Part shown: piece by piece, positions 33,003-41,742 of the stretch
Numbering within the stretch: the stretch's first letter is position 1
Layout: every line of letters begins with the position of its first letter
Source: Porticoccus sp964395715
GTDB lineage: Bacteria; Pseudomonadota; Gammaproteobacteria; Pseudomonadales; Porticoccaceae
Assembly (NCBI GenBank): GCA_964395715.1
Contig: CAYNAU010000004.1
Span: 248,001-312,000 of the forward strand
Direction: 5' to 3'
Length of the DNA stretch: 64,000 nt
Position numbers and translations under genes: made by a program
Notes under the pieces: model-generated
What the model was told of the DNA's origin: nothing
The model's input: the letters and a program-made list of their open reading frames with translations, nothing else
Database searches by the model: none

Positions 33003-34094
33003 ATGGGTTTTAATTGCGGAATCGTCGGCCTGCCCAATGTGGGCAAATCTACCCTGTTCAATGCGCTGACCCAGGCGGGCATCGACGCAGCAAATTTTCC
33101 ATTCTGCACCATTGAACCCAACACTGGCATCGTGCCAATTCCCGACCCACGGCAGGACAAGCTGGCGGAGATTGTCAAACCGGAACGGATTATCCCCACC
33201 ACTATGGAGTTTGTGGACATTGCCGGCCTGGTTGCAGGTGCGTCCAAGGGTGAAGGGCTTGGCAACCAGTTCCTTGCCAACATTCGCGAGACTGACGCCA
33301 TTGCCCATGTGGTTCGTTGTTTTGATGACGACAACGTGGTGCACGTGGAGGGCAAGATCAATCCCGCCGCGGATATCGACGTAATCAATACTGAATTGGC
33401 TCTGGCCGACCTGGAAACAGTGGAAAAAGCCTTGCTGCGAGCCGCCAAGGCTGCCAAGGGGCAGGATAAGGACGCCATCGCCCTCAAGGCTGTGCTGGAA
33501 AAAATCCTGCCCCATCTGAATGGAGCCAAGCCCCTGCGCTCTTTGGGTCTGGACAAAGAGGATCTGAAAACGATCCGCTCCCTGAGCCTGCTGACCCTGA
33601 AACCCACCATGTATATCGCCAATGTCGATGAGAACGGTTTTGAGGACAACCCCTATCTTGATCAGGTACAGGCAATTGCCGACTCTGAAGGGGCCGTGGT
33701 TGTACCCATCTGCAACAAGCTGGAGTCGGAAATTGCCGAGCTCGAAGACGAGGAAAAACTGGAATTTTTGCAGGAAATGGGAATGGAAGAGCCGGGACTT
33801 AACCGCGTGATCCGAGCAGGTTATGCATTGCTCGGGCTGCAAACGTACTTTACTGCCGGCGTGAAGGAAGTCCGCGCCTGGACTATTCCTGTCGGTGCCA
33901 CAGCACCTCAATCCGCCGGAAAAATCCACACCGACTTCGAAAAAGGTTTTATTCGTGCGGAGGTAGTGGCCTATGACGACTTTGTTGCCTGCAAGGGTGA
34001 GCAAGGTGCCAAGGATGCCGGCAAATGGCGCCTTGAAGGCAAGGACTACGTGGTTCACGACGGCGACGTCATTCACTTCCGCTTTAACGTCTGA
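33003..34094 (+). CDS. ychF: Redox-regulated ATPase YchF
   Basis: A 363-residue Obg-family P-loop protein that prefers ATP over GTP. G1 is GLPNVGKST (about residues 8-16), G3 is DIAGLVAGASKG, and the NKxD box is replaced by the NxxE form VPICNKLESEI, the basis of ATP preference. The TGS domain fills about 278-363 (RAWTIPVGATAPQSAG). In E. coli it binds ribosomes and modulates catalase and stress responses. It ends the prs-rplY-pth-ychF run. Confidence 0.96.
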   Translation: MGFNCGIVGLPNVGKSTLFNALTQAGIDAANFPFCTIEPNTGIVPIPDPRQDKLAEIVKPERIIPTTMEFVDIAGLVAGASKGEGLGNQFLANIRETDAIAHVVRCFDDDNVVHVEGKINPAADIDVINTELALADLETVEKALLRAAKAAKGQDKDAIALKAVLEKILPHLNGAKPLRSLGLDKEDLKTIRSLSLLTLKPTMYIANVDENGFEDNPYLDQVQAIADSEGAVVVPICNKLESEIAELEDEEKLEFLQEMGMEEPGLNRVIRAGYALLGLQTYFTAGVKEVRAWTIPVGATAPQSAGKIHTDFEKGFIRAEVVAYDDFVACKGEQGAKDAGKWRLEGKDYVVHDGDVIHFRFNV

Positions 34095-34116
34095 ATCGAA
34101 GTCTCCGATCAGCCTG

Positions 34117-34140
34117 CCGGCATGGGATACCCCGTGCCGG
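34117..34140 (+). other. Hairpin after ychF
   Basis: CCGGCATGG and CCCGTGCCGG arms form a stem 23 nt after the ychF stop. There is no T-run, so it may be a weak or Rho-linked termination aid rather than an intrinsic terminator. Confidence 0.3.
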
Positions 34141-34176
34141 ACTGCCATTTCAGTGCGCAGCTTCTATAATGAGACG

Positions 34177-35382
34177 ATGCGCTATTCAGCCCGAATCTTC
34201 ACACTACTGTTGTTACTGCTTGTTCTGGCAACCCTCCTTGCCACTCGCTATGTGCCGGGGCTGCAGATCAGTAGTTTTGCCGTCATCGTCAATTCCATCA
34301 CGGGAGCCGGCAGCCCGGAAACCAGCCACCGCGTCGCTGACTCACTGGTCACAGCGCCAGGCTTAAAACTTTCGGTATTTGCCGACGATCTTTCCAGACC
34401 ACGGGTCCTGAAAATCACCCCCCGCGGCCAGCTACTGGTGAGCTCACCCCCTACCGGCTCGATCCACCTCCTTGCCGATACCAATAGCGACGGGCAGGCC
34501 GATAATAACCGGGTGATTCTCTCCAACCTGAAACGCCCCCACGGCATCGAGATTTTTGATGACGGAACTACCAGCTGGCTTTACGTGGCAGAAACCAATG
34601 CTGTGGGACGCGTGGCGATGGACTGGTCCACAGGCAACCCGGCGGGGGACTACCATCGACTGATCACCGACCTGCCCCCCGGCGGCGGCCACTGGACAAG
34701 AAGCATCCGCTTTGGCCCTGATGGCCTACTGTATTTAACTGTCGGCTCAAGCTGTAATGTCTGTAAGGAATCAGACCCGCGCCGTGCTGCAATGATGCGC
34801 TACCAACCGGATGGCAGTGGCGAGGAGATTTTTGCTACCGGCCTGAGAAACAGTGTCGGCTTCGACTGGACACCCTGGAGCAACCAACTCTACGCCACTG
34901 ACAACGGGCGCGATATGCTGGGTGATGATTTCCCACCCTGTGAGCTCAACCTGATTAAGGCTGGCGGGTTTTATGGCTGGCCTTATATCAATGGCTTCGG
35001 GGAGCTTGACCCCGATCTCGGCCTTGGCAAAGAACCTTTGCTGACATCCAGCCTTTCACCGTCCTATGGTTTCCGCGCCCATAATGCCCCCCTGGGCATT
35101 CATTTTCTGCGCCATGACAATAGACCGGAAACTTTTCTTCGCACTGCACTGGTCGCGCTGCACGGCTCCTGGAACCGCAGCAAGCCCGACGGTTATAAGG
35201 TGGTTACTCTGCGCTGGGACAAGCTGGGCAACATCAGCAGCGAAGATTTTCTGAACGGTTTTCTGCGGCCGGACCAACAGGTGATTGGCCGACCCGTGGA
35301 TATCGAAGAAGGGCTCGATGGCAGTATTTATATCTCCGATGACTATGCCGGCAGCATCTACCGCGTGCTATATAAAGAATAA
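34177..35382 (+). CDS. Membrane-anchored PQQ-type sugar dehydrogenase
   Basis: A 401-residue six-bladed beta-propeller of the glucose/sorbosone dehydrogenase (GSDH) family. An N-terminal membrane segment (about residues 5-23) anchors it in the periplasm. GSIHLLADTNSDGQADNN, SIRFGPDGLLYLTVGSSCNVC and GLRNSVGFDWTP are propeller motifs, and HGSWNRSKPDGYKVV lies near the active site. Relatives oxidise aldoses with PQQ, although many family members have no proven cofactor. ATG 34177 is chosen because the membrane segment follows directly; the longer frame overlaps ychF. A TATAAT box ends six bases before this ATG. The small gene at 35398 follows closely. Confidence 0.82.
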   Translation: MRYSARIFTLLLLLLVLATLLATRYVPGLQISSFAVIVNSITGAGSPETSHRVADSLVTAPGLKLSVFADDLSRPRVLKITPRGQLLVSSPPTGSIHLLADTNSDGQADNNRVILSNLKRPHGIEIFDDGTTSWLYVAETNAVGRVAMDWSTGNPAGDYHRLITDLPPGGGHWTRSIRFGPDGLLYLTVGSSCNVCKESDPRRAAMMRYQPDGSGEEIFATGLRNSVGFDWTPWSNQLYATDNGRDMLGDDFPPCELNLIKAGGFYGWPYINGFGELDPDLGLGKEPLLTSSLSPSYGFRAHNAPLGIHFLRHDNRPETFLRTALVALHGSWNRSKPDGYKVVTLRWDKLGNISSEDFLNGFLRPDQQVIGRPVDIEEGLDGSIYISDDYAGSIYRVLYKE

Positions 35383-35397
35383 TAAGGAGAGAGAATC

Positions 35398-35625
35398 ATG
35401 TTCATGAAAGAGAAAACTTCCAGTCACCTGGTAGAAATTTTGTCCCTGCAGGACCTGTTCGACCCGTTTCGTCAGGAGGTTGCCGGGCGCTACCATTTCG
35501 GCGAGGAAGCTCAGGAGCCGGAGAATATCAGCAAAACGCACCTGGTTTTCCCTTCCGGGGAATCCTTGCCCCAATGCTGGCTCGACCCCCATTACCGGGA
35601 CCACGAACTGCCCGTGCAGGGATAA
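35398..35625 (+). CDS. Small conserved-looking protein of unknown function
   Basis: A 75-residue polar acidic protein preceded by an excellent AAGGAGAGAGAATC ribosome site, 15 nt after the sugar dehydrogenase gene. There is no signal peptide or membrane segment. Features are a basic start (KEKTSSHLVEI), an aromatic-rich middle (DLFDPFRQEVAGRYHFGEE) and a C-terminal SGESLPQCWLDPHYRDHE. The strong start, normal codon use and operon position favour a real gene. I do not recognise the family and propose no activity. It could be a regulator or assembly factor for the dehydrogenase upstream, which is only positional inference. Confidence 0.6.
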   Translation: MFMKEKTSSHLVEILSLQDLFDPFRQEVAGRYHFGEEAQEPENISKTHLVFPSGESLPQCWLDPHYRDHELPVQG

Positions 35626-35656
35626 ACAAGCCGCACTACCTGCTGCGGAAAACGCC

Positions 35657-35685
35657 TTGACAACCCCTGGCAAAATCGTGAAAAT
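35657..35685 (+). promoter_or_regulatory. Promoter of the tRNA-Met gene
   Basis: A perfect TTGACA lies 17 bases before GAAAAT, followed by a GC-rich discriminator TCGCGCCC. Such a discriminator is typical of stable-RNA promoters under stringent control. It ends about 25 nt before the mature tRNA. Confidence 0.65.
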
Positions 35686-35709
35686 TCGCGCCCTCACTGA
35701 AAGAGCGAT

Positions 35710-35786
35710 GGCTACGTAGCTCAGCTGGTTAGAGCACAGCATTCATAATGCTGGGGTCGGTGGTTCAAGTCCACCCGTAGCTACCA
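35710..35786 (+). tRNA. tRNA-Met, elongator type (CAT anticodon)
   Basis: A 77-nt cloverleaf beginning GGCTACGTAGCTCAG and ending in an encoded CCA, with anticodon loop TTCATAA. The body matches E. coli elongator tRNA-Met closely. The first acceptor pair is G1-U72, where E. coli has G1-C72. It does not look like the initiator, which has an unpaired 1-72 and a GGG/CCC anticodon stem. Confidence 0.96.
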
Positions 35787-35794
35787 TACAAGAT

Positions 35795-35829
35795 AAAGGC
35801 TTAACACCACGGGTTGTTAGGCCTTTTTT
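35795..35829 (+). terminator. Intrinsic terminator of tRNA-Met
   Basis: AAAGGCTTAACA and TGTTAGGCCTTT arms, with one G-U pair, flank an eight-base loop and end in a run of six T. It begins nine bases after the tRNA. Confidence 0.88.
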
Positions 35830-36029
35830 GTGAGCGATAATCCACCATGATTGATATCCGCCTCTTCGCCCGAGGCCGGATTTTTGGGCCTCAACGAGAG
35901 AGGTGGTCACCAGGTGAATGTATTACAATGTACCCGTTTTATCGGCTGACCCAGCGCCATCGACAACCCATGGACTGTTGAACCGAACCACAAGAGACCT
36001 ATCAATCACCCCGTCTACGAGGAAATCAA

Positions 36030-37310
36030 GTGTACGTCGAACAGGCAACCCGCGAGCAGTTGCAACAATGGCAGGAAGAACTCTCTGCCAGACACCAGAC
36101 CTTTGTGAGCAGCGGCCTTAATCTGGATCTGACCAGAGGCAAACCCTCCGCCAGCCAGTTATCTTTGGCCAATGAGCTGGATGGCGCCCTCAAGGGCAAC
36201 TACATTGCCGACGACGGCACAGATACCCGCAACTACGGCGGCATTGATGGACTCCCCGGCATGAAAGCGTTGGCCGCGGATATTCTCGGCGTCAAACCCG
36301 AAGACATCCTGGTCGGCGGCAACAGCAGCCTGACATTAATGTATTTCTCTGCCTTGTTTGGCTGGCAATTTGGCTTCACCGGTCCCGCATCGGCCTGGCA
36401 CAACGAGGACAAGGTGAAATTCCTCTGCCCGGTTCCGGGCTATGACCGCCATTTTGCCATTTGCGAAGAACTGGGCATTGAGATGGTCAATGTACCCATG
36501 AATGACAATGGCCCGGATATGGATGTGGTTGAGGCCCTGGTCCGCGACGACAAGTCCATCAAGGGTATCTGGTGCGTCCCCAAATATTCCAATCCCACTG
36601 GCTGTATCTACAGCGCTGAAACAGTGAAGCGCCTGGCCAAGCTGGGAAAAATAGCCGCCGATAATTTTCGGGTATTTTACGACAATGCCTACGTAGTGCA
36701 TGACCTGTCAGATGAGCCGGCAGAATTACCGAACATCATGGAGTTTTGTCGCCAACATGGTACTGAAGACTCAGTGCTGCAGTTCGGCTCCACCTCAAAA
36801 GTGACATTTGCAGGGGCCGGCGTTGCCTTTATGGCCGGTTCGGGCGTCAACCTGAAGGCCATGAAAAACCATCTAGGAATTGCCACCATCGGTCCGGACA
36901 AGGTGAATCAACTGCGTCACCTGCGCATTATCAGTGACGCACAACAGCTGCGCGCCCATATGATCAAGCATGCAGAGTTGCTGCGACCCCGCTTTGCCTG
37001 CGTTCTGAACCACTTGCAGGAAAATTTTGCAGAATCTGATTTGGGCAACTGGAGCACCCCAGAGGGCGGCTACTTTATTTCCTTTGACACTCGCCCGGGG
37101 CTGGCCAGTGAAGTGGTAAAACTGGCGGCGGAAGCAGGCGTCAAGCTCACCCCTGCTGGCGCAACCTTCCCCTATGGCAAGGATCCACAGGACTGCAATA
37201 TTCGCCTGGCTCCTTCTTTCCCCACTGTTGAGGATATCGACAAAGCCATGGCGGTATTCTGCAACTCGGTCAAACTGGCGTCGGTCAGCCAGCGCCTGCA
37301 GGCCAGCTGA
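36030..37310 (+). CDS. Aminotransferase of the Aminotran_MocR (aspartate aminotransferase 1c-like) family
   Basis: A 426-residue PLP aminotransferase of fold type I. It matches the group annotated as alanine-glyoxylate or subgroup Ic aspartate aminotransferase (PF12897). LDLTRGKPSASQL near the N terminus, TRNYGGIDGLPGMK, VGGNSSLTLMY, the PKYSNPTG motif (about residues 185-192) and the PLP-lysine region QFGSTSKVTFAGAG (about 253-266) are visible. The start is GTG 36030 with GAGGAAA upstream. There is no HTH domain, so it is an enzyme and not a MocR regulator. It is monocistronic. Aspartate is the best-guess substrate. Confidence 0.87.
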   Translation: MYVEQATREQLQQWQEELSARHQTFVSSGLNLDLTRGKPSASQLSLANELDGALKGNYIADDGTDTRNYGGIDGLPGMKALAADILGVKPEDILVGGNSSLTLMYFSALFGWQFGFTGPASAWHNEDKVKFLCPVPGYDRHFAICEELGIEMVNVPMNDNGPDMDVVEALVRDDKSIKGIWCVPKYSNPTGCIYSAETVKRLAKLGKIAADNFRVFYDNAYVVHDLSDEPAELPNIMEFCRQHGTEDSVLQFGSTSKVTFAGAGVAFMAGSGVNLKAMKNHLGIATIGPDKVNQLRHLRIISDAQQLRAHMIKHAELLRPRFACVLNHLQENFAESDLGNWSTPEGGYFISFDTRPGLASEVVKLAAEAGVKLTPAGATFPYGKDPQDCNIRLAPSFPTVEDIDKAMAVFCNSVKLASVSQRLQAS

Positions 37311-37337
37311 CTTCCAGCAACAATCAAAAAATAACCG

Positions 37338-37362
37338 AAAAAAAGGGCAGCGCTCGCTGCCC
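37338..37362 (-). terminator. Intrinsic terminator of the DUF1820 gene
   Basis: GGGCAGCG and CGCTGCCC arms with a CT loop. On the minus strand a run of seven T follows, ending the DUF1820 gene. In the plus direction only GTTTCT follows, so it may also help end the aminotransferase transcript. Confidence 0.85.
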
Positions 37363-37389
37363 GTTTCTATTGGCGATCGCCAACCTTCT

Positions 37390-37728
37390 TCAGTCGCCCT
37401 TGTTCGGGGTCGGCACCAGATTGGGATAAGGGAACGGCGTAATATTGCCAGTACCTTTTATTTCACTCACCTTACAGGCGCCTTCCTTTTCCACTTCATC
37501 AATGCGCACTACGGCATGCAGGGGAATAAAGCTTCGCTTCACAGAGGCAAATTCCGTCTTGAGTTTTTCTTCAGCCGGGTCAACGATCATTTGTGACCGC
37601 TCGCCAAATACAAACTCTTCAACCTCAAGGAATCCCCAGAGATCACTCTGGTAGACCTGCCGGGCATAGATTTCATACATCTCACCCTGGTTGAGAAACA
37701 TGATTTTGTAGATGGGTGCTGAAGCCAT
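37390..37728 (-). CDS. DUF1820 family protein
   Basis: A 112-residue soluble protein of the DUF1820 family, found in Pseudomonas-like gammaproteobacteria. The core IYKIMFLNQGEMYEIYARQVYQSD and GFLEVEEFVFGERS blocks identify it; RSFIPLHAVVRIDEV lies near the end of the domain. No function is established. The start ATG 37728 gives the conserved MASAPIYKI opening; the longer frame upstream overlaps the miaB promoter region. It is monocistronic, diverges from miaB and has its own terminator. The same family often sits near miaB, which hints at a shared region but not a shared task. Confidence 0.88.
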   Translation of the reverse strand: MASAPIYKIMFLNQGEMYEIYARQVYQSDLWGFLEVEEFVFGERSQMIVDPAEEKLKTEFASVKRSFIPLHAVVRIDEVEKEGACKVSEIKGTGNITPFPYPNLVPTPNKGD

Positions 37729-37886
37729 GTGGTTCGTCTGTCCAACGTTTGAGCAAGGGGGCGAGAGAATACCACAGTTTGTGCAAATTTCATCCAATCG
37801 CTGTACTGTGTATGGGCTTCCTTGACGTCCATCGCTATAATGCGCGACCCAAGCAATTGTCCATAAATTAAACACTTGTCCTCACC

Positions 37887-39227
37887 ATGCCTGAAGAGAA
37901 CGTTAAAAAGCTGCATATTGTGACCCACGGCTGCCAGATGAATGAGTACGATTCATCGCGCATGCGCGATCTACTGGGCGACAGCTATCAGATGGTGTCA
38001 ACGGACAATCCGGAAGAAGCCGACGTCATCCTGCTTAATACCTGCTCCATTCGCGAGAAAGCGCAAGAGAAGGTATTTCACCAGCTGGGTCGCTGGAAAC
38101 ACCTGAAAGACTTAAATCCCAACCTCGTCATTGGCGTCGGAGGATGCGTGGCAAGCCAGGAAGGGGATGCCATCGCCAAGCGTGCGCCTTATGTGGACCT
38201 CGTGTTTGGCCCCCAGACCCTGCATCGCCTGCCGGAAATGCTGGCCGAGAGAAAACAGGGGGACGGCACAACCATTGTCGACATCAGTTTCCCGGAAATC
38301 GAAAAGTTTGACCGACTGCCCCAACCGGATGCCGACGGTGTCAGCGCATTTGTCTCAGTGATGGAAGGTTGCTCAAAATACTGCACCTTTTGCGTGGTGC
38401 CCTATACCCGTGGCGAGGAAGTCAGTCGCCCTGCCGAGGATGTTCTGGCCGAGGTGGCTCACCTAGCCAAGCAAGGCGTCCGCGAAATCAATTTGCTGGG
38501 CCAGAATGTCAACGCCTACCGTGGCGACATGCCCGACGGACATATCTGTGACCTGGCTGAATTAATCACCTATGTGGCGGACATCGACGGCATCGATCGC
38601 ATCCGTTTCACCACCTCTCATCCGGTCGAGTTTTCCGACAGCCTGATTGCCGTCTATGCCCAGGTACCAGAGCTGGTCAGCCATCTGCACCTGCCGGTGC
38701 AGAGCGGCTCTGACCGGGTGCTTGCGGCCATGAAACGCGGTCACACCGCCCTTGAATACAAGTCGAAAATTCGCAAGTTACGGCAGATACGCCAGGACAT
38801 CAGCATCTCATCCGATTTCATCGTGGGCTTCCCGGGAGAAACTGAGAAAGATTTTGAGGACACCATGAAGCTGATTAATGATATCGGCTTTGATCACAGT
38901 TTCAGTTTTATCTACAGCGCACGACCCGGGACCCCCGCCGCTGACCTCCCGGATGAAACCCCTGAGGCCGCAAAAAAACAGCGCCTGCAGATTTTGCAGA
39001 ACCGCATTAACCAGAACGCCATGCGTATCAGTGACGATATGGTCGGCAGCCGCCAGTCGGTGCTGGTGACAGGGATATCAAAGAAGGACCCCGGCCAGCT
39101 CCAGGGGCGCACAGAAAACAACCGGGTGGTGAATTTTCCCAGCCAGGACCACGGCCTGATCGGCCAGTTCGTAGAACTCTCCATTACAGAAGCCCTGCCC
39201 AATTCGTTACGGGGTCAGCTGTCGTAG
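37887..39227 (+). CDS. miaB: tRNA-2-methylthio-N6-isopentenyladenosine synthase
   Basis: A 446-residue radical SAM methylthiotransferase that adds the 2-methylthio group to i6A37 in tRNAs reading U-starting codons. The auxiliary-cluster cysteines are in GCQMNEYDS, NTCSIREKA and GGCVASQEG. The radical SAM triad is in CSKYCTFCVVPYTRG (about residues 161-175). The C-terminal TRAM domain fills about 380-446. It begins the miaB-ybeZ-ybeY-ybeX-lnt region, as in E. coli and Pseudomonas. Confidence 0.97.
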   Translation: MPEENVKKLHIVTHGCQMNEYDSSRMRDLLGDSYQMVSTDNPEEADVILLNTCSIREKAQEKVFHQLGRWKHLKDLNPNLVIGVGGCVASQEGDAIAKRAPYVDLVFGPQTLHRLPEMLAERKQGDGTTIVDISFPEIEKFDRLPQPDADGVSAFVSVMEGCSKYCTFCVVPYTRGEEVSRPAEDVLAEVAHLAKQGVREINLLGQNVNAYRGDMPDGHICDLAELITYVADIDGIDRIRFTTSHPVEFSDSLIAVYAQVPELVSHLHLPVQSGSDRVLAAMKRGHTALEYKSKIRKLRQIRQDISISSDFIVGFPGETEKDFEDTMKLINDIGFDHSFSFIYSARPGTPAADLPDETPEAAKKQRLQILQNRINQNAMRISDDMVGSRQSVLVTGISKKDPGQLQGRTENNRVVNFPSQDHGLIGQFVELSITEALPNSLRGQLS

Positions 39228-39362
39228 CCCGTTAATAACCTGAAAACATATAAAAATTCTCGGTTACAGGTATTTTTGTATATAAACCCTGCTTAAAAGT
39301 ATTTGCAGGTTTCACCAAAGGGGATATGCTAAGTAAAAGTCACTGCCGCAGAGGGCGGCCTA

Positions 39363-40394
39363 TTGGCAAATTTGAATAAACTGACAGCTGTACACACCAT
39401 CACTCTCGAGCCTAGCGATACTCGACGACTTGCAACACTCTGCGGCCAATTCGACGAACACCTTAAGCAAATAGAACAGCGGTTGAATATTGAAATTCGC
39501 AACCGCGGCAATGTCTTTGCCCTTTATGGTGACAACAGAACAACCCAGGCGGCCGGGAAGCTGCTGCACAACCTTTATCAGGAAACCAACAGCAACGGCG
39601 ACCTGACACCCGATCAGGTTCATCTTGCCATCCAGCAATCCAACACAGAGATGCCTATGGAAAACTATGCTGCCAACACCCCGATACATGCCTCCAACGG
39701 AGAAAACGTGGAAAGCTTTACCGTTATCCGCACCAAGAAAGGCAACATCAAGCCGCGAGGGGCGAGCCAGCAGAAATATGTCCGGGCTATCCAGACCCAC
39801 GATATCAACTTTGGCGTCGGGCCTGCGGGTACAGGCAAAACCTATCTGGCAGTCGCCTGTGCAGTAGAAGCGCTGTTGCGCGATGAAGTCGAACGCATCC
39901 TGCTGGTGCGCCCTGCCGTGGAAGCGGGAGAGAAACTGGGCTTTTTACCCGGCGATCTGAGCCAGAAAGTGGATCCTTATCTGCGCCCGCTTTACGATGC
40001 GCTGTATGAAATGCTCGGCGTTGAGACCGTCGCCAAACTGATTGACCGCAATGTGATTGAAGTGGCACCGCTGGCCTATATGCGCGGCCGCACCCTCAAC
40101 AATTCCTACATCATTCTCGACGAAAGCCAGAACACCACCCGGGAACAGATGAAAATGTTCTTAACGCGTATCGGCTTTGGGTCCACTGCCGTCATTACCG
40201 GTGACACCTCGCAAATTGACCTGCCCCGCCGCAGTCAATCGGGGCTGCTGCATGTGTGCCAGGTCCTGAAGGATGTTGAGGATATCAGCTTCACATTCTT
40301 CGGCTCCAAGGATGTGGTCCGCCACCCCCTCGTTCAGCAAATTGTGGATGCTTATGACATCCATGAGAGCGAGGCGGGCGACGAACGGCCGTGA
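39363..40394 (+). CDS. ybeZ: PhoH-family ATPase YbeZ
   Basis: A 343-residue PhoH-like P-loop protein. An N-terminal KH-like region (about residues 10-75) begins with ITLEPSDTRRLATLCG, matching E. coli YbeZ. The P-loop is GPAGTGKTYLA (about 155-165), Walker B YIILDESQN, and TGDTSQIDLP is also conserved. It works with YbeY in ribosome and RNA quality control. The start is TTG 39363. Its last four bases overlap the ybeY start, so the two are coupled. Confidence 0.95.
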   Translation: MANLNKLTAVHTITLEPSDTRRLATLCGQFDEHLKQIEQRLNIEIRNRGNVFALYGDNRTTQAAGKLLHNLYQETNSNGDLTPDQVHLAIQQSNTEMPMENYAANTPIHASNGENVESFTVIRTKKGNIKPRGASQQKYVRAIQTHDINFGVGPAGTGKTYLAVACAVEALLRDEVERILLVRPAVEAGEKLGFLPGDLSQKVDPYLRPLYDALYEMLGVETVAKLIDRNVIEVAPLAYMRGRTLNNSYIILDESQNTTREQMKMFLTRIGFGSTAVITGDTSQIDLPRRSQSGLLHVCQVLKDVEDISFTFFGSKDVVRHPLVQQIVDAYDIHESEAGDERP

Positions 40395-40864
40395 CGGCAC
40401 TCACCCTGGATATGGAGAATGTCTCCTCTGTTGTTAGGGTGCCAAATGAGGACCAGATATACCAATGGGCATCTGCAGCTCTCAACAACATTGACAGGGC
40501 GCTGGAATTAAGTGTTCGAATCGTTGATGAAGCGGAGAGTGCCGAGCTCAACGAGTATTACCGCCACAAAACCGGCCCCACTAATGTATTATCGTTCCCG
40601 GCTGACCTGCCGGATGAACTCAATTTACCTCTGCTGGGGGATCTGGTCATCTGCGCACCGGTGGTCGAGCAGGAGGCCATCCAGCAAACCAAAATTACCG
40701 AGGCCCACTGGGCACACATGGTCATTCATGGCTGCCTGCACCTGATCGGCTACGATCATGTACAAGATGAAGATGCAGAAGTGATGGAAACACTTGAAAC
40801 CAATATACTTGTCAGCCTAGGATTTCCTCCTCCTTACGAAGAGACCCTACCCAAGAGCAATTGA
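40391..40864 (+). CDS. ybeY: Endoribonuclease YbeY
   Basis: A 157-residue zinc-dependent RNase for 16S rRNA 3'-end maturation and ribosome quality control. The three histidines sit in HMVIHGCLHLIGYDH (about residues 113-127), with R49-like and NVLSFPAD segments before it. The start is GTG 40391, inside the end of ybeZ. It precedes the CBS-domain gene by 9 nt. Family certain. Confidence 0.96.
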   Translation: MTALTLDMENVSSVVRVPNEDQIYQWASAALNNIDRALELSVRIVDEAESAELNEYYRHKTGPTNVLSFPADLPDELNLPLLGDLVICAPVVEQEAIQQTKITEAHWAHMVIHGCLHLIGYDHVQDEDAEVMETLETNILVSLGFPPPYEETLPKSN

Positions 40865-40873
40865 AGAACCCAA

Positions 40874-41710
40874 ATGACTGACGACGATTCGAGTAGCTCA
40901 CAGGAAAAAACCTGGCTGGGCAAACTGGCCAACGCTTTCTCCGGTGAGCCGCAATCACGGGATGAACTCGCAGGCACCCTGCGGGCTGCTTACGAAAATA
41001 AGATTATCGATCACGATGCCCTGGAAATTATTGAGGGGGCACTGCATGTCTCGGATCAGCAAGTCCGGGAAATCATGATCCCGCGCTCCCAGATGGTGGT
41101 TATTCAGCACGATGCTACCCTTGAAGACATCCTCAAGCTGGTCATCGACTCCAGCCACTCTCGTTTCCCGGTTATCGGTGACAATGCCGACGACATCACA
41201 GGAATCCTGTTGGCCAAGGAATTATTACCACTGGTTCTCACCGGGCGGGAGAACTTCGACATGGCAAAAGTCGTCCGCCCCGCTACCATTATCCCTGAGA
41301 GCAAGCGACTCAATGTTCTGTTAAGAGAATTCCGTGAACAACGCTATCACATGGCCATTGTGGTCGATGAATATGGCGGCATTGCAGGCCTGATTACCAT
41401 TGAAGACATTCTTGAAGAAATTGTCGGGGATATCGAAGATGAGACGGATGAAGACGAAGGCGCCATGATCAGGCCTCAGTCGGATAAGACGTATCTCGTC
41501 GATGCGCTGACCCCGATTGAGGATTTTAATGAATATTTCGATACCGGTATCAGCGATGAGGATTTCGACACTATAGGCGGCATTATCGTCCAGGCTTTTG
41601 GCCGCATGCCAAAAGTGGATGAATCTGTCAGGGTCGATAATTTTCTTTTCCGCGTCGCCGAAGGGGACAGTCGCCAGGTGAAACTGCTTGAAATGAGCAT
41701 TGCCAACTAA
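40874..41710 (+). CDS. ybeX: CBS-domain protein YbeX/CorC
   Basis: A 278-residue cytoplasmic protein with two CBS domains (about residues 65-185, in VREIMIPRSQMVVI and MAIVVDEYGGIAGLIT) and a C-terminal CorC_HlyC domain (about 200-275). Relatives affect magnesium and cobalt efflux, and E. coli YbeX is also tied to ribosome metabolism. It has no membrane DUF21 domain. It follows ybeY in a conserved operon and precedes lnt by 32 nt. Confidence 0.93.
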   Translation: MTDDDSSSSQEKTWLGKLANAFSGEPQSRDELAGTLRAAYENKIIDHDALEIIEGALHVSDQQVREIMIPRSQMVVIQHDATLEDILKLVIDSSHSRFPVIGDNADDITGILLAKELLPLVLTGRENFDMAKVVRPATIIPESKRLNVLLREFREQRYHMAIVVDEYGGIAGLITIEDILEEIVGDIEDETDEDEGAMIRPQSDKTYLVDALTPIEDFNEYFDTGISDEDFDTIGGIIVQAFGRMPKVDESVRVDNFLFRVAEGDSRQVKLLEMSIAN

Positions 41711-41742
41711 GCCACCCTTTCCTTCAGGAACGACCATTCACC

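Noticed and set aside
32841..34148. 435-codon minus-strand frame opposite pth and ychF
   Set aside because: It lies antisense to two certain genes and its translation looks like a codon-bias shadow.
35918..36121. 67-codon frame before the aminotransferase
   Set aside because: It overlaps the aminotransferase start in another frame and has no ribosome-binding site or family features.
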